A stretch of DNA of 46,825 bases from Desulfosporosinus shakirovi. GTDB taxonomy: Bacteria; Bacillota; Desulfitobacteriia; Desulfitobacteriales; Desulfitobacteriaceae. The translations under genes were made by a program, and so were the position numbers. The notes beneath the pieces were generated by a model that was given only the letters and a program-made list of their open reading frames with translations, had not been told where the DNA came from and ran no database searches. The stretch covers positions 1 through 46,825 of the forward strand of contig NZ_JAJDOO010000035.1 in assembly GCF_020595055.1 (NCBI RefSeq). Direction: 5' to 3'. Below are positions 17,821-26,778 of this stretch, piece after piece. How positions within the stretch are numbered: position 1 is the first letter of the stretch; every line of letters begins with the position of its first letter.

Positions 17821-18345
17821 GTATTTATATTAACATTAAAATAGGTGTCACGTCAATTTTATTATCTGCTATTCTTTCTTACTTTCAGTTCCGAAAAAAA
17901 TCGCTTCTCAAAAAGTTTGAAGTAACGCCAAGGTCCTTTTGACATTAGATGCTTGGGATTCTATTTATCCGTCTTTGTTAACCATACTGCGACTCGAATT
18001 TAACGTGTCCATATGGACTTCTTTATCATGAGAAAATAGCGATCACTATATCGTTCATAATTCTAATCACCTCGCACAATAATTATCAATCCTTTTCGGC
18101 TCGTTGGCTGATTTTAGCTGTAGGAATCATACAAAGCAAAAACCTTCCCAAACAATAAAGTTCGGAAAGGTCATAAGTATCGCTATAGAGAGTCCGCACA
18201 CACAGTTACAAGGTAGCAGGGTACATTCTCGACGGTCTGTTGGAAAGCTTCAAGATACTTTTCTTTGGCTAAATGTGGGTTGCTACAGCGAACTTTTTCT
18301 ATTACTGTCTTTTTTCAGTTTCATGCTATTATTCTAAACCTCCGC
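17821..18345. other. Gene-free stretch between tetR and marR
   Basis: About 525 bp with no convincing gene. On the minus strand an open frame without a start reads VRCSNPHLAKEKYLEAFQQT and on to VCADSL (near 18190-18320). It looks protein-like but I do not recognise it. A very short frame MNDIVIAIFS after GAGGTG (near 18055) is also seen. Probably decayed DNA. Confidence 0.3.
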
Positions 18346-18915
18346 TTACTCACCTTCGGCGGGACAACAATGATGATGTTGATGTTTGTGGTGCCCATGA
18401 CCTTGGTGCATACCTTTTTTCCGGCAGGAACCATGATGCCCTGAGCCATGTCCGCGGTGCGTTCCCCCTCCATGAGAATCCTCTGCCCCTTCCAAATCTG
18501 AGCACAATTTCTCCGTAAGGATAAGGAGTTGTTCTCGTTCATCCTCTGTTAAAGCCTTGAAAAAAGATTCTACGAAGGCATCTTTGCTTTCAGCAATTTT
18601 CTCAACGGCTTTTTTCCCCTCCTCGGTTAAATAGATGCGCATTACCCGCTGATCCTTATCATCTTGTTTTCTCAGAATCAAACCACTCTGCTCCAGCTTT
18701 GTCAGCATCTCTGTCATTGAAGACGGACGTACGTCCAGTTGCTCTGCCAAATCTCTTTGGCTGGCACCGTCATTTTGCAAGATTATGCGCAGCAAGTTTG
18801 CTTGTCCATGATAAAGTCCACCTTTTCCGTGTCCTTCTCGATGGTACGAGCGGTGCATCTGCCGATTTAAGCGATGCAAAGCCTGATATAACTTATTTGA
18901 ATTTGTTTTTGACAT
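18346..18915 (-). CDS. MarR family regulator with a His/Cys-rich C-terminal tail
   Basis: A 189-aa regulator. The winged helix is standard (GASQRDLAEQLDVRPSSMTE and LEQSGLILRKQDDKDQRV, about residues 50-95). After residue 145 an added tail of about 45 residues holds roughly 14 His and 3 Cys (HRGHGSGHHGSC, HQGHGHHKHQHHHCC). Such a tail could bind Zn2+, Ni2+ or Cu+ and is absent from ordinary MarR proteins. AGGAGG precedes the start. It is divergent from a decayed MFS pump and two palindromes lie between them, so it likely repressed both. Metal sensing is inference; the tail might instead store metal. Confidence 0.9.
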   Translation of the reverse strand: MSKTNSNKLYQALHRLNRQMHRSYHREGHGKGGLYHGQANLLRIILQNDGASQRDLAEQLDVRPSSMTEMLTKLEQSGLILRKQDDKDQRVMRIYLTEEGKKAVEKIAESKDAFVESFFKALTEDEREQLLILTEKLCSDLEGAEDSHGGGTHRGHGSGHHGSCRKKGMHQGHGHHKHQHHHCCPAEGE

Positions 18916-18945
18916 ATCTTTTTCCTCCTAAATTTCGAATATTAT

Positions 18946-18957
18946 TTAGGTACCTAA
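18946..18957. promoter_or_regulatory. MarR operator 1
   Basis: TTAGGTACCTAA, a perfect 12-bp palindrome about 30 bp before the marR start. A near copy follows at 19005. Confidence 0.8.
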
Positions 18958-19004
18958 CTTATATTTAATATACTAGGATTTTTCATCAATGTCAACAGAA
19001 ATAT

Positions 19005-19016
19005 TTAGGTTCCTAA
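19005..19016. promoter_or_regulatory. MarR operator 2
   Basis: TTAGGTTCCTAA, the near-palindromic sister of the site at 18946, 59 bp away (about six helix turns minus a fraction). The pair brackets the divergent promoter region. Confidence 0.75.
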
Positions 19017-19145
19017 TCATTCTAATACAGCCAGCAAACCCCTGATCGTTTCCATTGTTGTCTCAGGCATTTTCCGAAAAGAATTTGATAATCTGCTCTA
19101 TATCAGCATTATCAGGACGAAAATTATTAAATTGGGAGGACAACT

Positions 19146-20188
19146 ATGGGAAAATATATGGAACGAATCGGACGGAGAAAAATTATTCTGTCTGGCTGCG
19201 TCGGATTTTTCCTTGTTAGTTTAACATATCTGCTCCCCATCGGAATCGTTCCTTTTTTGATCATTCGCTTCCTGCACGGTGCCACCTTTGGGATTATCCA
19301 CAATGCGTTATCTGCTTTTGTGGTTAGCCTTATCCCGCAGGACAGGCGCGGGGAAGGGATTGGATTTTTTTCGCTGAATTTTACGATTGCTACAGCATTA
19401 GGGCCATTTATTGGAATGTTTGTCGTACAGTATTATTCTTACACAACGCTTTTCGCGGTCTGTTCGTTATCAGCCTTTTTATGTTTGCTTTTTGCTTGCT
19501 TCGTAAAAATAGATAAGCCTGTGTTTAGCGATGAACAGATCGCGCATCTAAAAAGAAAATTTACGTTAAAAGATATCTTTGAACGAGAGGCTCTACCTCT
19601 TGCATTTGTAATCATCATTAATAGTCTGTGCTATATGGGGGGCACCGCGTTTCTCGATTCCTATACAGCTAAACTGCATATGACCTATATTGCACCGATT
19701 TCCTTTATCCTCTATGGTATTTCTATCTTAGTATTCAGACCACTTACTGGTAAGCTGCTTAATAAAAAAGAGGACAATATCGTAATGCTGCCGTCGATCG
19801 CATTTTTTGCGGCAAGTCTGTTCGTACTTTCATATGCCACAGCATACTCATGTTCATGCTCGCCGCTGTTCTTATGGCGCTTGGCTACGGAAACATCTTG
19901 AATATGGGGCAAACAATTGCAATTAAATCTGTAGATCCGCACAGAATCGGCACTGCAACTTCCACATACTTTGTATTTTCAGACACAGGCATGGGATTAG
20001 GTCCTCTGATCATGGGATTCATCGTTACATGGAAAGGTTTCTCTTCTATGTTTCAGGTTGAAGCAGGAATTGTCACCTTGTCTATCCTGTTATATTACGT
20101 TCTTAGCAACCTTGAAGGTCCATCAAAGAATTTATTTGAAGACGGCATATCTTCTGGAAGGCACTTAGTTGTTCGACAACGTTGGTGA
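19146..20188 (+). pseudogene. MFS efflux transporter, truncated and frameshifted
   Basis: A drug/H+ antiporter of the major facilitator family. The frame opens at MGKYMERIGRRKIILSG, the motif A loop that normally lies between helices 2 and 3. The first two helices (about 60-70 aa) are therefore missing, although GGGAGG sits just before this ATG. Near 19835-19848 the frame shifts by one base: the first frame ends at 19901 in an unrelated tail, while the other continues MFMLAAVLMALGYGNILNMG to 20188. About ten helices remain. It was probably regulated by the divergent MarR. Confidence 0.85.
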
Positions 20189-20271
20189 GAGCCTTTTCTC
20201 CTGGCCTCTCTGGGCCTCTTTTGTCCATAACATATGATAAGCAGGAGGCTTGTGTAACCATTGGACAACTG

Positions 20272-20320
20272 AAAAGCCGACACTACCGGGCAGCTCCTTA
20301 GCTGGCGGCAGTTGGCTTTT
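20272..20320 (+). terminator. Large terminator hairpin after the MFS remnant
   Basis: AAAAGCC pairs with GGCTTTT, and inside it ACT/AGT, CCG/CGG and CAGCT/AGCTG stack into one long stem over a CCTT loop. It ends in TTTT. It is placed to end the MFS transcript. The rest of 20189-20534 (345 bp) holds nothing I can name. Confidence 0.65.
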
Positions 20321-20534
20321 CACTAGTCATTCGAGTCTTCTATCCCTAATTCCATATGGTACGGGCTATATAGTGTTGGACCACATAGGCTTAAAAAGAG
20401 GGATAAGTGCGGCTATGGATCTTAGCGAAGTTGATGCAAATTTCAGGAGTCGAAGCAATTAGCTGGACCTTACTCCGGCGGAATCTACCACTGCTGGAAG
20501 TGCAACCTGCCAGGACGCACTGGGAACGCGTTGT

Positions 20535-21701
20535 TTAAATGTTAGATGAAGTGTCTGTTCCATGGATCTTCCTCAATCCATTTGAAGCACTTTTTCTAAT
20601 CAACTTCATACCAAATAGAACTCGAATAGTATTATATCGTCGAACAATATACTCGTACATAACCATTATAACGACTAATGTACAGATTATAATGATAAGA
20701 AATTTTGCCGGATCAGGAATATCCCATTTAACAATGAAAAAGCCAATGAGAAATAGTACATTCTGATGCAAAATATAGAATGGCATAACTGCTTCACGAC
20801 TATATTCCAAGAATGGATTAGAAAAATCAAGTCGCTTCATGGCAAATCCTAAAATTGTAAAAAGTTCAAGCCAAACTAAGATATCAGGATGGTTGGCAGG
20901 CCCCTTGTTCAGAAAAACGGATCCAATTATGACCACAAAGGATAAACATGCCCAGATCCAACGAGTGGTAATGATCTGTAATCGCAGATGCTGATGGGAT
21001 GCTAACAGATAACCGGCGAAGAAAAACCAGGCGTATTGTGCCATTCGCCAGCCTCCAACCACAATTGAACCTTCATTGGCTATAACGTTTTGGATAATAA
21101 CTGTAGGTACTAAAAATAAGACCAAAAAACCGGGTATAGCCAGAAAGTCTCCAATTCGACGTAAAAACCTGCTGCCGGTTACTCCTTTAAACCACCAAAA
21201 GATGGGCATAAAAGCTAAAGTGAAAATAAATAAAAATAACAAATACCACAAATGCATTCCATGAAAGGCAAAATTTCCTGTACTGCCCGGTAAGTAAACG
21301 CCCTCAAAATAGTGTGGAATAAATTCTATAAATGACCCTTGGAACTGACCATGGGAGATTCGTTCAAGATAAACCTGCATTGCCGAAAAGCTAAAAACAC
21401 CAACGATGAGAGGAACGAACAGCCGCATAACTTTATCTCGGATAAATCTGGTTGCCTTTGTCTTACAGGCTGCACAGAAAACACTTGCTCCGGATATCAG
21501 GAAGATTAACGGCATTATCCACACTGCCATAAAATTCATCAAAGTAGGCTCGATCCAAGTGTAGGTGGTTGGGTTCTTAACGGACCAATCCCCGGTATCG
21601 AAGAAGTGGACAGAGTGATATAGAAAGACTACCAAGATAGCAGTGACTCGAAGCCAATCTAAGTCATTACGCCGAATAGAATGTTCATGATTTTTCTGCA
21701 T
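20535..21701 (-). CDS. Acyltransferase 3 family membrane protein
   Basis: A 388-aa membrane protein with ten or so helices. It starts with the family hallmark RRNDLDWLRVTAILVVFLYH (the His is part of the proposed active site), then ISGASVFCA, FAFHGMHLWYLLFLF and the C-terminal MPFYILHQNVLF. These enzymes transfer acyl groups to exported sugars or lipids, or make cyclic glucans (MdoC-like). I take ATG 21701 with AAGG before it over the TTG at 21728. It follows a TetR regulator and a small membrane protein in one operon. The substrate is unknown. Confidence 0.9.
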   Translation of the reverse strand: MQKNHEHSIRRNDLDWLRVTAILVVFLYHSVHFFDTGDWSVKNPTTYTWIEPTLMNFMAVWIMPLIFLISGASVFCAACKTKATRFIRDKVMRLFVPLIVGVFSFSAMQVYLERISHGQFQGSFIEFIPHYFEGVYLPGSTGNFAFHGMHLWYLLFLFIFTLAFMPIFWWFKGVTGSRFLRRIGDFLAIPGFLVLFLVPTVIIQNVIANEGSIVVGGWRMAQYAWFFFAGYLLASHQHLRLQIITTRWIWACLSFVVIIGSVFLNKGPANHPDILVWLELFTILGFAMKRLDFSNPFLEYSREAVMPFYILHQNVLFLIGFFIVKWDIPDPAKFLIIIICTLVVIMVMYEYIVRRYNTIRVLFGMKLIRKSASNGLRKIHGTDTSSNI

Positions 21702-21749
21702 ATCATTAACCTTGCCTTCATCAAACAATTATATTAACTTAGAATTTAC

Positions 21750-21944
21750 TTACGAACGAATTAATGCCAAAATCGTGGTTGCCAGCACCACTACAGCTGT
21801 CGCTACCGCGAGCATCATGTGGAAATTAACAGAGCTTGCCATATCGGTAACATTCTTGCTGGTGTGAATCCAGAACCCGCAAATCAGAGTGGATCCAACC
21901 AGCAGTAAAGAAATAAAGGACAGAATAATGTGTGTCGTTCTCAT
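21750..21944 (-). CDS. Small two-helix membrane protein
   Basis: Sixty-four residues with two hydrophobic segments (HIILSFISLLLVGSTLICGF and MMLAVATAVVVLATTILALI) joined by a short polar loop. The ATG directly follows the tetR stop (TAG ATG) and AAGGAGG lies before it. It lies 48 bp before the acyltransferase. I do not recognise the family. Its place suggests a helper or a partner of the acyltransferase. Confidence 0.7.
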   Translation of the reverse strand: MRTTHIILSFISLLLVGSTLICGFWIHTSKNVTDMASSVNFHMMLAVATAVVVLATTILALIRS

Positions 21945-22517
21945 CTATATCCTCCTTCCTGTGACTTGAACAGCCGTACTGAGTATGGCGTCCAGAGCTT
22001 CTTCCCTTTGTTTGACGTCTCGAATGTTTACGCCGGTATAACGCTGAAATTCCTCCATTTTCAGGAGGATCACCTGCATGACCACAATCATCTGGAGCGC
22101 TGTGACCTTAATTTCCAGATCACTTTTGGAACTGCCGAAGTGCTCCTTCAGAAGGGGCGTAATGAAATAACAGATACTCATATCGCTGTTAACGATTTCG
22201 TAGGAGAGCTGGGCTTTGAAAATTTCGCTGTATTTGAGCGCCAGCTCGACAGTTCGACTGAAAAACCTCCGAAGCCGCTCAAGCGGAGTCCCCTCGCCTG
22301 CGTTTGGGGATAAACCTCCCGCCAGATCAGACATCTGGGCTGCTATTACTTCATAGACAAGCCTATCCTTGGAATGAAAATGATAGCTGACCGTCCCAAT
22401 CCCCACTCCTGCCCGCTGGGCAATTTTGCGGACGGTGATATCTCCGACGGGACAACTCTCCGCAAGCAGCTCGCGTACGGCTGACATGATCTTTTCCTTT
22501 GCTTCACTTTCTGACAT
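21945..22517 (-). CDS. TetR family regulator of the acyltransferase operon
   Basis: A 190-aa regulator. HTH at residues 8-55: KEKIMSAVRELLAESCP, then DITVRKIAQRAGVGIGTVSY and HFHSKDRLVYEV. The C-terminal domain is helical and unremarkable. It is the first gene of an operon with the small membrane protein and the acyltransferase. A palindrome 24 bp upstream is the likely operator. The inducer is unknown. Confidence 0.9.
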   Translation of the reverse strand: MSESEAKEKIMSAVRELLAESCPVGDITVRKIAQRAGVGIGTVSYHFHSKDRLVYEVIAAQMSDLAGGLSPNAGEGTPLERLRRFFSRTVELALKYSEIFKAQLSYEIVNSDMSICYFITPLLKEHFGSSKSDLEIKVTALQMIVVMQVILLKMEEFQRYTGVNIRDVKQREEALDAILSTAVQVTGRRI

Positions 22518-22540
22518 CGGATTACTCCTTTACATGTTGT

Positions 22541-22563
22541 TGAACTTGTTTCGTACATGTTCA
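22541..22563. promoter_or_regulatory. Probable TetR operator
   Basis: TGAACTTG-tttcgta-CATGTTCA, arms matching at seven of eight positions, just upstream of the tetR start. Position and symmetry suit autorepression. Between here and 22773 I see no gene. Confidence 0.55.
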
Positions 22564-22773
22564 GTTTAATACTGGATAATCTATCCTGTCAAGTGGGTTT
22601 ATAAGATTTTCCAATATTCTACCGACAATTTCTAGAATTGTTATTACAATTCTCAGTCTTCGAAAAATATAAGAAAAACGGGGTATCTTCGTTTGAAAAT
22701 ACACCCGCGGGGTTTTTCATACCATTTGGCATAAAATTGCTCATTCTAACTTACTTTTTATTGACGGAATAGC

Positions 22774-23088
22774 TTATATTAAATTACGGTATTCTCTTCT
22801 TCCATCTACAATGGCCTATATAATCACTGTCTTCTCTTCCATATTAAATTTATAAAATACAAGATGTCTTTCAACAATAATTACTCTATAACCCTGCTTT
22901 TTCAAAATTGAATATCTTAGTATATTTCCTGACTCCGAAAAATCTTGCAGACGATTGACTGCGGTTTTAATTTTTTCCAGCTTCATCGACCGGGTAATTC
23001 CAAAAATGCCCGACCTTGAATAAAGGTCGAGCAGGTTTGGAGTAGTTATCCGCGCAACTGAAACTCTCTTGAGAATTTCTATCTTCAA
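22774..23088 (-). pseudogene. RelE/ParE toxin remnant
   Basis: The middle and end match RelE/ParE toxins: MKLEKIKTAVNRLQDFSES, then GYRVIIVERHLVFYKF and EEKTVII. A TAG at 22816-22818 interrupts the frame, which then continues AIVDGRREYRNLI to TAA at 22774, the usual C-terminus (VIIYAI.DGRREYRNLI). The N-terminal 30 residues do not look like the family and overlap the terminator of the neighbouring AI-2E gene, so the 5' end was replaced. No antitoxin is present. It is inactive. Confidence 0.75.
23008..23032 (-). terminator. Terminator of the AI-2E permease gene
   Basis: gcccgacctt (23008-23017) pairs with aaggtcgagc (23023-23032) with one wobble. On the minus strand ATTTTT follows. It lies 50 bp after the stop of the permease and inside the frame of the relE remnant. 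Confidence 0.65.
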
Positions 23089-24248
23089 TCTTTTTCAAAT
23101 GTCTGAATTTCATATTCTCCTGCATCTTCACCATAGTATTGGTTATAACGCATTTTTATTTTTTGGAAAATAAAAGAAACAAGCACTTTGATAATAGCAT
23201 ATATTGGAATCCCAAAAATCAATCCAACAACACCTAGTAACTCACCCATGACCAGTAAAACAATGATAATTGTTAGTGGATGTATGTTTAGAGATTTGCC
23301 CATAATATTTGGAGACACAAACTGACCTTCAAGGGTTTGAACCACAATCCATACTACTAACAATTTAAATAACATAAATGGTGAGTGGATTACAGCGATG
23401 ATCAGTGCAGGAATGAAAGCAATAGCAGGACCAATGTAAGGTACTATACAGGTGACAGCAGCAACTAATGCTATTATTACTGCATGATTTAGTCCGATAA
23501 TCACAAATCCGATGTACATCAAGAACCCTATACAGATTGATACAATTAATTGACCTTTAATATACGAAGCAACTTGCTCATTAATGTTAGTAAAAACAAT
23601 TATGAAATCACTTCTGAACTTAGGTGGTACAATTTTTATTGCATAGTGGATAAATTTCTTATCATCTTTTAATAAGAAAAATAAAAAAATTGGAAATATT
23701 ACTAATGTAATAACAACTTTAGATACTGATGACACGACATTTGAAATACCATCTGCCGTTGTACTTAAATTATCAACAATATTACCCGGTACATCTCTTA
23801 TGAATTCGTAAAACCATTTAGTTGCACTATTAATTGTAGGTTCGAATATAGAATATGCGCTCCATTGATTAAATTTATTTGAAAGTGTGTCTACATAACC
23901 TGGAAAATCCTCAACAAAACTAGTCACTTGCACTTGAATAACTGGGACAATTAAAACTATCAAACCTGTAAGCAACGCGATCACTGCTAAATATAGTAAG
24001 ATAATACCCCAAATACGTTTTATTTTATGTTTCTCTAACCAATTCACTAAGGGGTTAAATAGATAATACATAACTATTGCTATGATGACCGGTGCAAGAA
24101 CACTCGATAAAACAACTATCAAAGGATAAAAAATAAAGGCTATTTTATTATATAAAAAAATTAAAACTCCTATAAGAATTAGAACTATCAAGGAAAAGAC
24201 TAGGTTATCCCCTCCTGAAAACCTTCTAAATCGCGTCGTTTCCTTCAC
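23085..24248 (-). CDS. AI-2E family transporter (UPF0118/PerM)
   Basis: A 387-aa membrane protein with about eight helices. Family marks: PLIVVLSSVLAPVIIAIVMY and YLFNPLVNWLEK near the N-terminus, the central FVEDFPGYVDTLSNK segment, KGQLIVSICIGFLMYIGF, and the C-terminal PNIMGKSLNIHPL. Members export autoinducer-2-like solutes or exchange Na+ for H+ in some Firmicutes; function here is open. It is a lone gene, preceded by AT-rich DNA. Complete. Confidence 0.9.
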   Translation of the reverse strand: MKETTRFRRFSGGDNLVFSLIVLILIGVLIFLYNKIAFIFYPLIVVLSSVLAPVIIAIVMYYLFNPLVNWLEKHKIKRIWGIILLYLAVIALLTGLIVLIVPVIQVQVTSFVEDFPGYVDTLSNKFNQWSAYSIFEPTINSATKWFYEFIRDVPGNIVDNLSTTADGISNVVSSVSKVVITLVIFPIFLFFLLKDDKKFIHYAIKIVPPKFRSDFIIVFTNINEQVASYIKGQLIVSICIGFLMYIGFVIIGLNHAVIIALVAAVTCIVPYIGPAIAFIPALIIAVIHSPFMLFKLLVVWIVVQTLEGQFVSPNIMGKSLNIHPLTIIIVLLVMGELLGVVGLIFGIPIYAIIKVLVSFIFQKIKMRYNQYYGEDAGEYEIQTFEKD

Positions 24249-24452
24249 TTTACTATAACTCCTTATCTAAAATTATTTTCATTGCTCAGAATATGGCTTT
24301 TACTAAAAACATGCTCCAATCTCTAATCTTTTATTAAACTATATTAAAATTAATACAACTTTATTTCCCTTCTTTCATTGAACAATTTCTTCGTTTAGAC
24401 ATGTTTCCGATGGCCAAATCGAGATGAAAGACTACTCAATAGTAAACTCACA

Positions 24453-24770
24453 ATGATCAATATATGGGCTACCTATTGCGAGCCATGTATAGAAGAAATG
24501 CCTGACCTTCAAGAACTTCATGAGGAATTTAAGAGCGAGGGGGTTAATCTAATTGGGATTGTTTCCGATACACCTGATGAGGACAATGAAGCATTAGCTA
24601 AGGCTATTATATCAAAAACAGGTGTGCAGTATACGAATATCATCCCTGATGAAACTGTTATAAATAATGTATTATCAAATATTTCATCAGTTCCTACGAC
24701 ATTATTTGTTGATAGTGCAGGAAATATTATTAGAGACTTAGTAGTTGATGGTTATGCCCATTTGGTTTAA
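24453..24770 (+). pseudogene. TlpA/ResA-type thioredoxin, both ends lost
   Basis: Thioredoxin-fold domain with MINIWATYCEPCIEEMPDLQ; CEPC is the redox pair. The frame can be read from about 24417 (NRDERLLNSKLTM...), but the signal peptide and first strands are gone. At VVDGYA (24757) it runs into another gene, so the last 20-25 residues are missing. Such proteins reduce disulfides outside the membrane, for instance during cytochrome c maturation. The gene is fused by deletion to the polyferredoxin remnant that follows. Confidence 0.75.
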
Positions 24771-25322
24771 TCCAGGATTTATTATATAAAATACCTTTCC
24801 AAAAAATTAAAGTAAGCAAAAATGTGAACAATATACTCAAATATTTGAAGTATGTTATTTTAGCTTTGTTTGTTATATTATTCCCTATGTTTTTAGTAAA
24901 TGAATTTGGAATAAGTCCTCCCTATTTTTGCGAATACATATGTCCAGCCGGGACACTGGAAGGGGGTATTACCGTTAGTTTTAATGAATAACTCCTTACG
25001 TAGTTCTCTTGGCTACTTATTTGTATGGAAAATGTTTATACTAATTACCATTATTATGGCATCGATAGTTATATACAGGCAATTTTGCAGATATATATGT
25101 CCATTAGGAGCATTTTACTCACTATTTAATAAAGTAAGTTTTTATAAATATGAAGCAGATACAGAAAAGTGTACAAATTGTAGAACTTGTGTAAATAAAT
25201 GCAAAATCAACATATAAGTTCATAAAAACCCCAATAGCGCTGAATGTATCAGATGTGGGGAATGTGTAAAAACATGTCCTACAAACGCTATAAAAAAGGG
25301 ATTAAAGTTTGGACCAGATTGA
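24755..25322 (+). pseudogene. 4Fe-4S membrane polyferredoxin (NapH-like) remnant
   Basis: Begins abruptly at CPFGLIQDLLYKIPFQK, typical of the middle of NapH/NosR-like 4Fe-4S membrane proteins. It continues with a membrane segment, YFCEYICPAGTLEGG, and then a one-base frameshift at about 24985. The next frame has ASIVIYRQFCRYICPLGAFY and CTNCRTCVNKC, then a TAA (25215-25217), then SAECIRCGECVKTCPTNAI to the stop. Missing: the N-terminus. It passed electrons across the membrane, probably to the TlpA protein. Confidence 0.8.
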
Positions 25323-25384
25323 TTCATACCTTTTCAGGACATTTTCATATATCCCCAAATGGCAGCTTCTCTGGGTGTTCAATC

Positions 25385-25490
25385 CGGTGAGAAGGTGCCT
25401 GTCTCAGATTCTCCCTCGCGGGAGAGACACCCTGCCAGTCCTTCTCCTACCGGAGGTAGGATCTCTACTTCGGCTACGGCACTTTAAAGG
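25385..25490. repeat. Structured intergenic segment with stacked hairpins
   Basis: TCTCCC/GGGAGA and CCTACC/GGTAGG are two short hairpins; GTCTC/GAGAC encloses the first one. It is not coding. It resembles the start of a mobile structured repeat but I find no second copy in the window. The gene-free stretch is 25323-25589. Confidence 0.35.
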
Positions 25491-25589
25491 GTAAAAAGTT
25501 ACCGGGTGGATTTTAACCACCTAGATTGTGTGACTGTGAGGCGCACAAAAGAATGGCCGCCACTTTCGCCTAACTTGCAGCGAGACAAA

Positions 25590-25617
25590 CTAAGCGCCGG
25601 CATATACCGGCGCTTAG
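25590..25617 (-). terminator. Terminator of the oxidase operon
   Basis: CTAAGCGCCGG pairs perfectly (11 bp) with CCGGCGCTTAG across a catata loop. TTTGTCT follows on the minus strand. It lies 29 bp after the stop of the flavoprotein gene. Confidence 0.85.
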
Positions 25618-25645
25618 CATGTGATTCTCAGACAAGTAAATCCTC

Positions 25646-26773
25646 TTATAGTTTAGCTTTAAATCGATCATAGCGAAAGTCACTGACATCCAGAACAGGC
25701 GCTTCTCCCACAGCCATCTGAGCCAGCAGAGTTCCGACGGTAGGAGCGATCCCAAAGCCATGCCCGCTAAAGGCACAGGCCAAAATAAGCCCGGGTACCT
25801 CCTCAATAGGGCTGATAACGGGAACGTGATCCACACAGACATCAATCCAGCCGGCCCAGGTTCTCACGATTTTAGCCTCCCCAAGACAGGGGAAATAGTT
25901 CATAATCCCCCGGCAAATGCAGGATGCGGTGATACTATTGGTAACCGGAGTCCCGTTATCCTTATTGACAGCCTCTAAGCCTGAGGTGCCGCCGAAGACA
26001 AAAGAACCATGGGAACTTTGATGCCCATAGAAGTCAGCCGCCGCCGTGCCCAGCATCTGATAAAACATGGGAGGCTGGGCTTCTGTCACCAGGACTTCCA
26101 GCAAAGCCCCTGTCATGGGAACGTCAATACCGACAGTGGCGGCGATGTCCCGGCTGTCATACCCGGCTGCTAAAATAATAGTATCACCCTCATAAACATC
26201 TTCGGTTGTCACCACTTGTCTGGCCTTCCCTTTGATTTTCTTAATCTCAGCCACTTCTTCACCCGTAATGAACCTGACACCCAATTCCCTGGCTTTGCGA
26301 TAATAGGCCAGGGTTGCCAGCATGGGATTGGCATGCCCGTCCGTGGGACACCAACTGGCAGCCAAGACCTCAGCAGAGAGATAGGGATTGATAGCTTTGG
26401 CCTCTGCCTGATCGATCATTTTTACATCCAGGCCCAATGAAACAGCCCTCTCCGTAAGTCCTGCCAAAGTTTTGATATGAGCTTCTGTTTTGCCCAGGCG
26501 CAGGTTTCCTTGCTGGTAATATTCCACGTCCATTCCCAATTCTTCGGAAAGAGTCGGCCATAAATGCTTTACCCCATACATAGCTAACGGTAATTCCCGT
26601 TTATCACGCCCTGATTGCCTTACACCGCCGCCGTTTCTGCTGGAACCGCCGTTGCCTATATCATCGCTTTTCTCCAGAACGATCACCGAACAGCCCTTTT
26701 GGGCCAGATAGTAGGCGGTGGAATTGCCGATGATCCCTCCGCCGATGATAATAACATCTGCATGATATCCCAT
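25646..26773 (-). CDS. DAO-family FAD oxidoreductase, beta-type subunit
   Basis: A 375-aa flavoenzyme. The FAD-binding fold opens with DVIIIGGGIIGNSTAYYLA (residues 6-24); SSRNGGGVRQSGRD follows, and the C-terminus has FSGHGFGIAPTVG. It resembles the beta subunits of multi-subunit sarcosine oxidases, D-hydroxyproline dehydrogenases and hydrogen cyanide synthase (HcnC), which oxidise amines or imino acids at carbon-nitrogen bonds. It is the last gene of a minus-strand operon. In an anaerobe electrons would go through the partner iron-sulfur subunits and not to oxygen. The exact substrate is not readable. Confidence 0.92.
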   Translation of the reverse strand: MGYHADVIIIGGGIIGNSTAYYLAQKGCSVIVLEKSDDIGNGGSSRNGGGVRQSGRDKRELPLAMYGVKHLWPTLSEELGMDVEYYQQGNLRLGKTEAHIKTLAGLTERAVSLGLDVKMIDQAEAKAINPYLSAEVLAASWCPTDGHANPMLATLAYYRKARELGVRFITGEEVAEIKKIKGKARQVVTTEDVYEGDTIILAAGYDSRDIAATVGIDVPMTGALLEVLVTEAQPPMFYQMLGTAAADFYGHQSSHGSFVFGGTSGLEAVNKDNGTPVTNSITASCICRGIMNYFPCLGEAKIVRTWAGWIDVCVDHVPVISPIEEVPGLILACAFSGHGFGIAPTVGTLLAQMAVGEAPVLDVSDFRYDRFKAKL

Positions 26774-26778
26774 ACCTA

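Noticed and set aside
18104-18337. Plus-strand open frame of 77 codons before marR
   Set aside because: Low-complexity end, no ribosome site and no similarity; I treat the stretch as gene-free.
20250-20462. Plus-strand open frame of 70 codons after the MFS remnant
   Set aside because: It runs through the terminator hairpin and resembles no family.
25385-25617. Hairpin-rich DNA as a CRISPR or tRNA-like feature
   Set aside because: There are no regular repeats and spacers and no cloverleaf with a CCA end; the last hairpin is an ordinary terminator.
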